Shown here in pieces: positions 6,909-15,044 of a stretch of DNA of 50,308 bases (positions within the stretch are counted from its first letter, which is position 1; every line of letters begins with the position of its first letter). The translations under genes and the position numbers were made by a program. Source of the DNA: Anaerococcus sp. (GTDB lineage Bacteria; Bacillota; Clostridia; Tissierellales; Peptoniphilaceae); NCBI RefSeq assembly GCF_030825785.1, contig NZ_JAPJPG010000009.1:1-50308 (forward strand), written 5' to 3'. The notes under the pieces are model-generated. The model saw only the letters and a list, made by a program, of their open reading frames with translations. It had not been told where the DNA came from and searched no databases.

Positions 6909-9347
6909 CTATTTAAATTTGTCCAAAAACTTAGACAGGATATTGCTTTCTTCAATCCCCAGCCATTTAAGAAGCTTATCTTCATCAAAATAAAACTCGC
7001 TATCACTTTTTTCTATCAGTGTATCTTTTGACATATAGGTCAGACTTTGTTTTATTATATTGCTATCTTTCGAAGTTTTATCTATTGGAAATATTATTTT
7101 CCCATTTTCTTTTCTAATCTTTTTATCTTTATCATAATAGAAATCTCTTAAGTATTTCTTATAGTCTTCTATATAAGGATTTCTTACTTCAATCCATTCA
7201 AAAAAGGCCTTGGCATCTAGCTCTATATCTAGCCCTCCTATCGTCCCTACAAGGACACTTTGATCTAGGGCTTGCTTGTAGATTTCTGATGGCTTTTCAT
7301 AATTTCCCTTATTTTCATCAATAGTCGCTGTATTGAAAAATAAAGAACCCGATTCTATATCGAAGACAAATTCCTTCTCCCCTGCTCTTTTATATAATTT
7401 TCTCCGCTTTTCCTGATTGGATTCAAAATCATCCGTGTACCTTCTAGTAGGAAAATACCTTGGTAGAGGCATGCCACAGGACTTATAATATTCTCTAAAA
7501 ATCTCTCTTGTCTGATACAAAAAGTCAACCTTACCTGCTCCATAGGCAAAGTGATTCCATTCATATTCATCACTATTATCAAGTCTATCTGCCATTTTTA
7601 GAGAAAAATCGGTAAACAAGTCATTATTCATTTTTTCATAAATATCCTTGTATACTAAAGGAGAATCTTTCTTATATTTATCGTCAAACTTCTTGTCGAT
7701 TTTTAGATAATATGACCTTCTCCTTGCTTCAGGAGGGAGTGTATACCCATCAGCATTAGTAGTACCTATAGTTACAGGAAAGGGACTTACTATTTCAACT
7801 TGACTATTTGTTGTATTTAATATTAGATCACAACCATAGTTTGCTTTTGTGAAAAATTCTATGGAAAATTCATCTATTATAATAGGGTATACATTATCTT
7901 CCCTAGCCCGGCCTTCGATTACCTTGACCCTATTGGCCTTGGCCTGGGTTCCGCTTGCAAGTTCAGAGAAATTATAATAAGCCTTATCACTTAGTCCAAG
8001 CATCTTGTTAATCATTTTTATTAGAGAAGACTTACCACTTCCTGCAGTTCCTCCAATAAATAGAAATTGGGGAATATCATTTCTATCTTCGCTAGTTCTA
8101 GCTAGTTTTTTAATCTCATAGAGAAACGGACCTGTGAAAGCATAAAATATTGCTTCCATTATCCTCTGTCCGTACTTATCATCATATTTATGGACAAAGG
8201 ATTCGAATGTATGTATAAACTCATCGAGTAGGCTTAGAGCCTTTCTTATTTCTTCTATATCTTTATTTTCTCCAAAAGGAATATATTCATCTGTAAGCTC
8301 GCTTTTAACTAGAAAACCACTGTTTCCCTTTCCTATATTTCTAGTCTCCGGCTTTGAGAATAAAAGCGCTCTCTCATCTGAATCTATATCAGCATTTACT
8401 TTGATAGTCTTAATTGTATCGTTGACAAGCTTTTTGATAGCAGGAGACTTCTTGATTGCAGTCTCTTTAGTTCTATTATTTACCGATTCACGAACTAGCT
8501 TATAGGCTTGATTATCCAAGTCATTTTCTCTAATTTTCTCATCATCGAGGGCCTTCTTATCCTCGTCCATGTCCTTAATCTGTCCTATGGCATCAGGTGG
8601 AATAGTTGAATTTGCCTTAAAGCCTTCTACTTTTAGGATTAAATCTATTACTTGACTTTTCTTAATTTTTTCTACTTCTTCGTTAGTTAAGACAATTACC
8701 GAGTCCCTATCTTTAATATTTTCTAGCTTCTTCTTGTTAGCTACCATTAACTCTTTTGGGAAGTAGTTAGTTGTGATATCAGCTAAAGACTCATAATAAT
8801 CTTTATAAATATCAAAAAGCTCGCTATTATCATATATTATAATATTCTCGTATTGGCTTGTAGTATTATTAAAAGCCATCTCTGATAAGTTACAAGATCC
8901 TAGAATTATCCTATTTTCAGAACTTTTCCTATTTTCTAGTAGATAGAATTTGGAGTGAATCGTTGCTCCAAAAGGAACTTTCACCTCAAATGATTTTTCT
9001 TCTAGCTTTCTTTTCATATCCATATCAAGACCTTGGTAGGTCTTGATGCTCGTGTTTTTAAGGACTTCTTTTATCTGTGATTTGAGATTTTTGGCAAAAA
9101 GATTGGCAGAATGTTGGACCTTATCTTCATTTATTCCAACTATAATCTCTACTTTGTTAAATTCCTTGATATATTTATTAAGGAAAGAAGTAGATATTGA
9201 GTAAGTAACAGCCAAAATCGAATCGTATTTATCATGATCGAATATTTCTTCTATAGACATATCGACTTTTTTGTTATCCTTACAAATATGAAGGCTCTCT
9301 CTCCTATCTTCTATAAAATCAATACCCAAAGACATCTGCTTATCCAT
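6909..9347 (-). CDS. Phospholipase D-like domain fused to an AAA+-type ATPase
   Basis: An 812-residue two-part protein, no signal or membrane segment. Residues 40-200 form a PLD-like domain with one HKD-type motif: His131 and Lys133 in IHSKFYLL, then GSCNLSE (150-156). One motif implies a dimeric active site, as in PLD nucleases. A charged linker (200-340) leads to an ATPase: Walker A GGTAGSGKSS (432-441), Walker B YPIIIDEF (Asp492, Glu493), sensor-1 TIGTTN (527-531) and an arginine-rich PPEARRRS (538-545). The C-terminal 260 residues are unrecognised and end with a basic helix. The layout suggests an ATP-driven nuclease, possibly antiviral or DNA repair; that is inference. AGAGGTGA precedes the ATG, and it has its own promoter. 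Confidence 0.7.
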   Translation of the reverse strand: MDKQMSLGIDFIEDRRESLHICKDNKKVDMSIEEIFDHDKYDSILAVTYSISTSFLNKYIKEFNKVEIIVGINEDKVQHSANLFAKNLKSQIKEVLKNTSIKTYQGLDMDMKRKLEEKSFEVKVPFGATIHSKFYLLENRKSSENRIILGSCNLSEMAFNNTTSQYENIIIYDNSELFDIYKDYYESLADITTNYFPKELMVANKKKLENIKDRDSVIVLTNEEVEKIKKSQVIDLILKVEGFKANSTIPPDAIGQIKDMDEDKKALDDEKIRENDLDNQAYKLVRESVNNRTKETAIKKSPAIKKLVNDTIKTIKVNADIDSDERALLFSKPETRNIGKGNSGFLVKSELTDEYIPFGENKDIEEIRKALSLLDEFIHTFESFVHKYDDKYGQRIMEAIFYAFTGPFLYEIKKLARTSEDRNDIPQFLFIGGTAGSGKSSLIKMINKMLGLSDKAYYNFSELASGTQAKANRVKVIEGRAREDNVYPIIIDEFSIEFFTKANYGCDLILNTTNSQVEIVSPFPVTIGTTNADGYTLPPEARRRSYYLKIDKKFDDKYKKDSPLVYKDIYEKMNNDLFTDFSLKMADRLDNSDEYEWNHFAYGAGKVDFLYQTREIFREYYKSCGMPLPRYFPTRRYTDDFESNQEKRRKLYKRAGEKEFVFDIESGSLFFNTATIDENKGNYEKPSEIYKQALDQSVLVGTIGGLDIELDAKAFFEWIEVRNPYIEDYKKYLRDFYYDKDKKIRKENGKIIFPIDKTSKDSNIIKQSLTYMSKDTLIEKSDSEFYFDEDKLLKWLGIEESNILSKFLDKFK

Positions 9348-9375
9348 AAATTCACCTCTTTTCTTCGTTTATTTA

Positions 9376-9404
9376 ATTATAATATAGAACTAATAATTTA
9401 TAAA
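9376..9404 (-). promoter_or_regulatory. Promoter of the PLD/AAA+ gene
   Basis: TATAAT (9376-9381) with TTTATA (9399-9404) exactly 17 bp upstream, between the GTPase terminator and the PLD/AAA+ start. It makes the PLD/AAA+ plus YwaF-like pair a separate transcription unit. Confidence 0.6.
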
Positions 9405-9409
9405 GTAAT

Positions 9410-9441
9410 AAAAAACCTAAGAGAAAGCTTATCCCCTTAGG
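9410..9441 (-). terminator. Intrinsic terminator after the GTPase gene
   Basis: Stem CCTAAG/CTTAGG, extended inward by wobble pairs, followed by six T residues on the minus strand, just after the GTPase stop codon. Confidence 0.8.
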
Positions 9442-9449
9442 CAAATATC

Positions 9450-10784
9450 TTATTTACTTTCCTTATCTTTTTTCTTAATATCCTTAACCCTATGTTTATA
9501 CTCATTCTTAACCTTAGCTAAATCGATGCCTTCTATGTAATAGCTCTTACTCGCTTCGCCAATTGCCTTGGTCCCCATAGCAGCTACTGTTGCACTTACT
9601 GCAGTTCCAGCAGTTGGAAGGATTAGATTTAAAAGCTTAGATAATTGTTGGGACCCAAGTCTAAAGAGATTTCCAGCAAGACCTACTCCTCCTAGAGATA
9701 AGAGGAATTCCTTGGCTGTTTCCTTGCTGATATTTCGTCCAGAAAGACTTGCTATTAGGCTTACTAGGGCGATTTGTAGACCTATCAGAGGATAAATATC
9801 AGCTATGGGTATTGGGGTTATGGCTACAGTTGCAGCAAAGCCTGAAAACATGTTTATAAACTTATCACTGAGATTTGCTAAGACCATATTTATCCTACAA
9901 GCAAGCCTTAAACCCACTATGGCATCATAATCGCTTATGGACTCTTCTAAAGCATCGATTAGATTATCAATACCGAATCTCCCATCAAATTGAATTTCAA
10001 GATCACTTAGTCTAGACTTGGAAAGATCATTTATAGAATCGACATCTATAAATTCATCCTCAATCATCCAATCAATCAAGGAAGAAACAGGGATTATTTC
10101 CTTAACTTCAAGGTCTCCTTCTTCTATGATTTTGCCATAATATTTAACAACTTCACTAATATTTTTACTCTTGCTTATAGGATACTCCTTTGGATCCTTT
10201 ATCCTTGATGGAGCGAGCTCATCCACCTTGTTTATGGCAACTATTACTGGCAAGTCTACCCCATTTGCCTTTTTATAATCTTCACAAATACTTTTAACAA
10301 ACTTAACATCTGTTAAGACATCATCCCTATGACTAGCATTTAGCATAAAGATTGTCACATCAGGCATAAAATCTTTTACTTCGCTTTTTATCTTATCTTC
10401 TGCTGATATCTTCTCATCAAGGGCAAGAGACTCGGAAGTTCCCCTAGTGTCTAAAATCTGCATTAGAACTTCGCCATTTTCCTCATAATCGTACATATCG
10501 CATGCTTCGGTTTGAGAGTAGACATCATTTACAGGAGCGAGATATCTTCCGTTAATAGCATTGATTAGAGAGCTTTTCCCAACTCCAGTCCTACCCATAA
10601 GAAAAATCCTAGGCGGTCTATAATTATCCATATCATCCATGACCCTTTTAAGCTCTTCATCATTTAGGATGATTTTTCTAAGCTTATCTTGCATAGGATC
10701 TGGAACAGAGTCGATTATTTTTTCTAAATTTTTGTAAATATTTCTAATTCTTTCGATTGCATAGGTCGAATTTTTATCAGCCAT
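9450..10784 (-). CDS. Membrane-associated Era/YeeP-like GTPase with DUF697-type C-terminus
   Basis: 444 residues. The GTPase core has G1 GRTGVGKS (64-71), a G3-type DTRG (112-115, DTRG instead of DxxG with Gly at the usual place) and G4 NKVD (185-188). After about residue 290 the protein turns hydrophobic (300-420) with Gly/Ala-rich helices typical of DUF697-type membrane-associated GTPases, and ends with a lysine-rich tail. Its role is unknown; relatives are linked to envelope or stress functions. The ATG at 10784 is preferred over an upstream in-frame codon because AAAGGAGA lies four bases before it. It is flanked by terminators on both sides, so it is probably monocistronic. Confidence 0.82.
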   Translation of the reverse strand: MADKNSTYAIERIRNIYKNLEKIIDSVPDPMQDKLRKIILNDEELKRVMDDMDNYRPPRIFLMGRTGVGKSSLINAINGRYLAPVNDVYSQTEACDMYDYEENGEVLMQILDTRGTSESLALDEKISAEDKIKSEVKDFMPDVTIFMLNASHRDDVLTDVKFVKSICEDYKKANGVDLPVIVAINKVDELAPSRIKDPKEYPISKSKNISEVVKYYGKIIEEGDLEVKEIIPVSSLIDWMIEDEFIDVDSINDLSKSRLSDLEIQFDGRFGIDNLIDALEESISDYDAIVGLRLACRINMVLANLSDKFINMFSGFAATVAITPIPIADIYPLIGLQIALVSLIASLSGRNISKETAKEFLLSLGGVGLAGNLFRLGSQQLSKLLNLILPTAGTAVSATVAAMGTKAIGEASKSYYIEGIDLAKVKNEYKHRVKDIKKKDKESK

Positions 10785-10831
10785 AAAATCTCCTTTACTT
10801 CTTAATATCATTATACATAAAATTAACAAAT

Positions 10832-10852
10832 AAAAAAGAGGCCTAAGCCCCT
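10832..10852 (-). terminator. Intrinsic terminator after the EamA transporter
   Basis: Stem AGGGGC/GCCTCT with a TTAG loop and one G-T pair, followed by six T residues. The stem begins inside the stop codon of the EamA gene. Confidence 0.85.
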
Positions 10853-11264
10853 AGATAACCATGACAAGACTTCCAATACCTATGAGTATTGCACCTATGA
10901 TGGATTTTCTGCTAAATTCTTCCCCTAGAAAAATAAAGGATAGAACAAAGGTTATAAGAACACTTGTCTTATCTATCGCTGTAACCTTGGATACCTCGCC
11001 GTTTTTAATGGCTGCGTAATAGCAAAGCCAAGAAAATCCTGTTGCAAGTCCTGAAAAAATTAGAAAGATCCAAGATTTATGAGATATATCATGAATACCA
11101 CTTTGGGCATTTGTAATAAAAACTATAAACCAGCTCATTCCAACTACTACTAGGGTCCTGATAGCAGTAGCAAGATTCGAATTGACATTTTCGATCCCGA
11201 TTTTAGCCAGTATTGATGTTACTGCTGCAAAAAAGGCCGAAAGAATCGATAAAATTAACCACAT
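10851..11264 (-). CDS. Half-size EamA-family (DMT) transporter
   Basis: 137 residues with one EamA domain, about half the normal ten-helix DMT protein. It has four or five hydrophobic helices with the typical patterns AAIKNGEVSKVTAID and LGEEFSRKSIIGAILIGIG. Single-domain members work as dimers and are found in small-molecule and amino-sugar export or uptake; the substrate cannot be read here. AAAGGA precedes the ATG by six bases. It is divergent from the FAD dehydrogenase gene and ends in its own terminator. Confidence 0.85.
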   Translation of the reverse strand: MWLILSILSAFFAAVTSILAKIGIENVNSNLATAIRTLVVVGMSWFIVFITNAQSGIHDISHKSWIFLIFSGLATGFSWLCYYAAIKNGEVSKVTAIDKTSVLITFVLSFIFLGEEFSRKSIIGAILIGIGSLVMVI

Positions 11265-11369
11265 AATAAATCCTTTAAATATTTTTACAAAATCTTCATA
11301 TACATTCTACTTTAAAAATTTAATTACTCATATCTTTTTTCAGGTACAATAATTAAAAATGGAGGATAT

Positions 11370-12908
11370 ATGTTACTTCTAAGAAATATAAAAGTTCCCT
11401 TTGACAAGGGCTATGAAGATATAAAAAAAGAAATAGAAAAAACTATAAATAAAAAAATAGATTCATTTGAGATTTACAAAAAATCAATCGATGCAAGACG
11501 TGGTGTTTACTATGTCTACCAAGTACTAATTGATACCGAAGTAAGTCCTAAAATCTACAAAAAGCTTAAGCATAATATCAGTGAATACAAGGAAGAAAAG
11601 CTAGAAATAGAGAATAAGAACAAGGTTAAATCTGCTATCATAGTTGGAGCTGGTCCTGCTGGACTTTTCGCTGCCTACACTCTAGCTAAAAGAGGAGTTA
11701 AAGTTACCATAATTGAACAAGGTGAAAGAATAGAAGAAAGAGTAAAGACTATTGATAACTTTAATAATGGCGGATATCTTAATCCAAGATCTAATATCCA
11801 ATTTGGAGAAGGCGGTGCTGGAACATTTTCTGACGGCAAACTCACCTCTAGGTCTAAGGATAAAAGAAGTAGAGAAATATTTAAAATATTTGTAGAAAAT
11901 GGAGCTCCCGAAGATATCCTCTACGACCACCTACCTCATGTAGGCACTGATATTCTAAGAAAAGTAATTATAAATATTAGAAAGGAAATCGAAGCTATGG
12001 GAGGAAGCTTTCATTTTGGAGAGAAGTTTATAGATCTGGAAATTAAAGATTCGAAAATCGCAAGTCTAATTACCGACAAAGATTCTTACGAGGCAGATGA
12101 ATACATCCTAGCCTTAGGCAATTCCGCTAGAGATAGCTTCATCATGCTCGATAAATATATAGAAATTGTCCAGAAGCCTTTTGCAGTTGGCTTTAGGATT
12201 GAGCACCTACAAGATCATATAAATCTAAGCCAATACAAGATCAAAGATGAAAGACTCCCTCAGGCAAGCTACCAACTAAACTACACCAATAAAGAAAAAA
12301 ATACTTCTGTATACAGCTTTTGCATGTGCCCAGGAGGATTTGTAGTTAACGGCTCAAGTGAAGAAAATGAGCTTTGCGTAAATGGTATGAGCTATCATGA
12401 CAGGTCAAATACAAATGCCAATGCTGCTATAGTATGTACTGTAAATGAGGAAATCCTAGGCCCAGGCAATCTTTCTGGAATAGATTTTCAAAGACAAATT
12501 GAGAAAAAAGCCTTTCTCCTCGGAGGAGCAAACAACAAGGCTCCAGTTCAAAGACTAGAAGACTTCTATGAAAATAGACCAACGACTAAGCTTGGATCAA
12601 TTAAGCCTAGTATAATGACCGGATTTAAGCTAGCTAACTTAAATGAAATCTATCCAGATAAAATTAATTACGCTATAAAAGAAGCCCTTGAAGTATTCGA
12701 TAAGAGACTTCATGGATTCAAGAATCCAGATGCAATACTAACAGGTGTAGAAACTAGAACATCCTCCCCAGTAAGAATAGTGAGAGAAAATTATTCCACC
12801 AAGTATAAAAATCTAAGACCAATCGGTGAAGGAGCAGGATATGCGGGAGGAATAGTCTCTTCTGCCCTTGATGGACTCAAATGCGCAATAGAAGTTTTAG
12901 AAAACTAA
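11370..12908 (+). CDS. FAD-dependent dehydrogenase (COG2509 type)
   Basis: 512 residues. After an N-terminal domain of about 85 residues (a ferredoxin-fold-like basic region seen in this family), the FAD-binding Rossmann motif IIVGAGPAGLFAAY lies at about 90-103 with an acidic residue at the end of the second strand (TIIEQGE). Further conserved blocks are FGEGGAGTFSDGKLTSR and the C-terminal GEGAGYAGGIVSSALDG that closes the FAD site. It is an uncharacterised FAD dehydrogenase family common in Firmicutes. GGAGG precedes the ATG by four bases. It is the first gene of the plus-strand block, and no terminator separates it clearly from dhaK. Confidence 0.85.
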   Translation: MLLLRNIKVPFDKGYEDIKKEIEKTINKKIDSFEIYKKSIDARRGVYYVYQVLIDTEVSPKIYKKLKHNISEYKEEKLEIENKNKVKSAIIVGAGPAGLFAAYTLAKRGVKVTIIEQGERIEERVKTIDNFNNGGYLNPRSNIQFGEGGAGTFSDGKLTSRSKDKRSREIFKIFVENGAPEDILYDHLPHVGTDILRKVIINIRKEIEAMGGSFHFGEKFIDLEIKDSKIASLITDKDSYEADEYILALGNSARDSFIMLDKYIEIVQKPFAVGFRIEHLQDHINLSQYKIKDERLPQASYQLNYTNKEKNTSVYSFCMCPGGFVVNGSSEENELCVNGMSYHDRSNTNANAAIVCTVNEEILGPGNLSGIDFQRQIEKKAFLLGGANNKAPVQRLEDFYENRPTTKLGSIKPSIMTGFKLANLNEIYPDKINYAIKEALEVFDKRLHGFKNPDAILTGVETRTSSPVRIVRENYSTKYKNLRPIGEGAGYAGGIVSSALDGLKCAIEVLEN

Positions 12909-12994
12909 GTTTCCCTTATAATTTTCAATTTTAAAGAAATGGGTATATATCTTGTAGATAGAACCTTGGGTAAAAGAAAAATAAGGAGAATATT

Positions 12995-13972
12995 ATGAAG
13001 AAAATCATCAACGACGTAGATTTGATAATTGATCAAATGATTGATGGCTTAGTAAAAGCTAATGGAGAGATTCTAGAAAGACTTGACGATAGTACGGTTG
13101 TTGCAAGAAAGGGACCTTCTAAAAAAGGCAAGGTCGGAATAATCTCTGGTGGAGGAAGTGGCCATGAGCCAGCCCACGCTGGTTACGTAGGAGAAGGTAT
13201 GCTTGATTGTGCTATATGCGGTAGTATCTTCACCTCCCCTACCCCTGATCAAATCTTAAAGGCAATAGAGAAAGCTGACAGCGGTAGTGGCGTATTTATG
13301 GTAATCAAAAACTACCAAGGCGATGTAATGAACTTTGAGATCGCCCAAGAAATGGCAGAAATGGAAGATATCAAAGTCGATTCTATAATCGTAAGAGATG
13401 ATATAGCTATAGAAAACTATGAGGACAGACGTGGAGTTGCTGGAACTATTTTCGTCCACAAGGTTCTTGGAGCTATGGCTGAAGAAGGAAAGAGTCTTGA
13501 AGAGATAAAAGCAAAGGCAGAAGAGATCGTTCAAAATATCAAAACCATAGGACTTGCCACAAAACCATGCACTAATCCAAATGACGGCAAGGAAAGCTTT
13601 AGCCTAGAAGAAGACGAAATCGAAATGGGTATTGGAATCCACGGAGAAGAAGGTATCAAGAAAGAAAAAATCCAAAGTGCTGATACAATGGCCAAGGAAA
13701 TGGTAGATAGACTACTTAAAGAAATACCTGAGGACAAGAAAGAGTATGCCCTTATGGTAAATGGCATGGGTCAAACTACAGAAATGGAACTATATCTAGT
13801 AAATAATTTCGTTACTGATTATCTTAAGGAAAATTCCCTAGAAATCAAGAGAACTTACGTTGGTAACTTCATGACAAGTATGGATATGGCAGGATTTTCA
13901 CTCACACTCTTTGCCGTAGATGATCAAATTGTAAAATATCTCGATAGAGAAGTTAAGGTAGGAAGAAGATAA
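12995..13972 (+). CDS. dhaK: PTS-dependent dihydroxyacetone kinase, substrate-binding subunit DhaK
   Basis: 325 residues. DhaK binds dihydroxyacetone covalently through a histidine; the candidate is His216 in GIGIHGEEG. The glycine-rich SGGGSGHEPAHAGYVG (51-66) and CGSIFTSPTPDQI (75-87) are family signatures. With DhaL and DhaM it phosphorylates dihydroxyacetone using phosphoenolpyruvate through the PTS rather than ATP. AAGGAGA lies before the ATG, and the stop codon overlaps the dhaL start by one base (TAATG). The three subunits are complete and in the usual K-L-M order. No DhaR/DhaS regulator is adjacent. A weak TTTTCA-16-TATATA pair upstream (12922-12949) may be a promoter. Confidence 0.95.
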   Translation: MKKIINDVDLIIDQMIDGLVKANGEILERLDDSTVVARKGPSKKGKVGIISGGGSGHEPAHAGYVGEGMLDCAICGSIFTSPTPDQILKAIEKADSGSGVFMVIKNYQGDVMNFEIAQEMAEMEDIKVDSIIVRDDIAIENYEDRRGVAGTIFVHKVLGAMAEEGKSLEEIKAKAEEIVQNIKTIGLATKPCTNPNDGKESFSLEEDEIEMGIGIHGEEGIKKEKIQSADTMAKEMVDRLLKEIPEDKKEYALMVNGMGQTTEMELYLVNNFVTDYLKENSLEIKRTYVGNFMTSMDMAGFSLTLFAVDDQIVKYLDREVKVGRR

Positions 13973-14571
13973 TGAATATAGATAAGTTAAAAGTTTTATT
14001 TACAGAAATATCAGATGAAATAATAGCTAATGAAGAATACCTAACCGATTTGGATAGAAGCATAGGAGATGCGGACCATGGCTACAATATGGCCAAGGGC
14101 TTTAAGGCTATAAAGACTGACCTAGATAAGGAATATTCAAGCCTCAAGGATTTTTTCAATAAGATTGCTATGAACCTCTTATCTAAGGTAGGAGGAGCGA
14201 GTGGTCCCCTCTATGGATCATTCTTCATGAGCTTTGCCAAAGCACTTGATGGCAAGGAAGATTTATCAAGAGATGAACTAAACAAGGCCTTCGACGAAGG
14301 AGTTGCTGCTGTCAAAAAAAGAGGAAAGGCCCAAGTTGGTGATAAGACTATGGTAGATGTCCTAGAGCCAGTTTCTAATGCCCTTAAGGAAGATAAAAGT
14401 CTTGATGAAGTTGTAAAAATTGCAGAAGAGAAAATGACCTACACTAAAGAAATCAAGGCCCTAAAGGGTAGAGCTTCCTATGTAGGGGAAAGATCTATCG
14501 GTCACATCGACCCAGGTGCCTATAGCTCCTATCTAATAATCAAAAAAGCCTTCGGAGGATGTGATGATTAA
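13972..14571 (+). CDS. dhaL: Dihydroxyacetone kinase nucleotide subunit DhaL
   Basis: 199 residues. DhaL holds a tightly bound ADP that is rephosphorylated by DhaM and then phosphorylates dihydroxyacetone bound to DhaK. The Mg-binding aspartate motif DRSIGDADHGYNMAKG is at about 25-40. GGASGPLYGSFFMSFA (75-90) and the KAQVGDKTMVDVLEP block (118-132) are typical, and a C-terminal GRASYVGERSIGHIDPGA is conserved. Length is normal. It overlaps dhaK by one base and dhaM by eight, so all three subunits are translationally coupled. Confidence 0.95.
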   Translation: MNIDKLKVLFTEISDEIIANEEYLTDLDRSIGDADHGYNMAKGFKAIKTDLDKEYSSLKDFFNKIAMNLLSKVGGASGPLYGSFFMSFAKALDGKEDLSRDELNKAFDEGVAAVKKRGKAQVGDKTMVDVLEPVSNALKEDKSLDEVVKIAEEKMTYTKEIKALKGRASYVGERSIGHIDPGAYSSYLIIKKAFGGCDD

Positions 14572-14950
14572 TATATTAATAGCAAGCCACAGCAAGGACT
14601 TGGCCAAGGGTCTAACTGATATCATAGGGCAAATGACAACAAACGTTAGAATTGAGTATTCTGGTGGGGATGATGAGGGAAATCTAGGGTCAAATTTCGA
14701 AGAGATCTTTGCTAAAATGAACGAGCTTGCCCCAGAAGGTCTTGTAGTTTTCTTCGACATGGGATCATCTATGATGAATGTCGAAACAGCTTATTCTATG
14801 CTTGACGAAGACTTACAAGAAAAAATTCTAATTGCAGGAAGTCCCCTAGTGGAATCAGCTCTAGAAATTAGTTTATATATTAATGAAGAAACTAGTCTAG
14901 AGAAAATAAGAGAGAAAATCTCTTCCTATAAATTTAATAAATTGGATTGA
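14564..14950 (+). CDS. dhaM: PTS phosphotransfer subunit DhaM (EIIA domain only)
   Basis: 128 residues, the short Gram-positive form with only the mannose-type EIIA domain, so HPr must supply the phosphate. The active histidine is His9 or so in LIASHSKDLAKG. The block VVFFDMGSSMMNVETA is typical. A GTG three bases earlier (14561) is in frame, but the ATG at 14564 sits five bases after GGAGG and is preferred. It overlaps the end of dhaL. A hairpin terminator lies 38 bases downstream. Confidence 0.92.
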   Translation: MINILIASHSKDLAKGLTDIIGQMTTNVRIEYSGGDDEGNLGSNFEEIFAKMNELAPEGLVVFFDMGSSMMNVETAYSMLDEDLQEKILIAGSPLVESALEISLYINEETSLEKIREKISSYKFNKLD

Positions 14951-14974
14951 TAATTAAATATAAAGAAGGATAAT
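14947..14974 (+). promoter_or_regulatory. Likely promoter of the DEAD-box helicase gene
   Basis: TTGATA (14947-14952) and GATAAT (14969-14974) each match the sigma-A consensus at five of six bases, with 16 bp between. It overlaps the dhaM stop codon. A transcript starting near 14981 would almost at once form the hairpin at 14989-15016. Confidence 0.6.
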
Positions 14975-14988
14975 ATAGATAGTATTTG

Positions 14989-15016
14989 GCAGTTGTCTGA
15001 TGGCGACTGCTTTTTT
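14989..15016 (+). terminator. Terminator after dhaKLM, also in the helicase leader
   Basis: Nine-pair stem GCAGTTGTC/GGCGACTGC (two G-T pairs), TGAT loop, six T residues. It ends the dha operon, but because the best promoter for the helicase lies upstream of it, it could also act as an attenuator there. Confidence 0.85.
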
Positions 15017-15044
15017 GTTTGTAATATATAGAAAAGGATAATAA

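Noticed and set aside
10785..10829. Longer GTPase N-terminus (MLILCIM...)
   Set aside because: The downstream ATG has an ideal AAAGGAGA; the extension has none.
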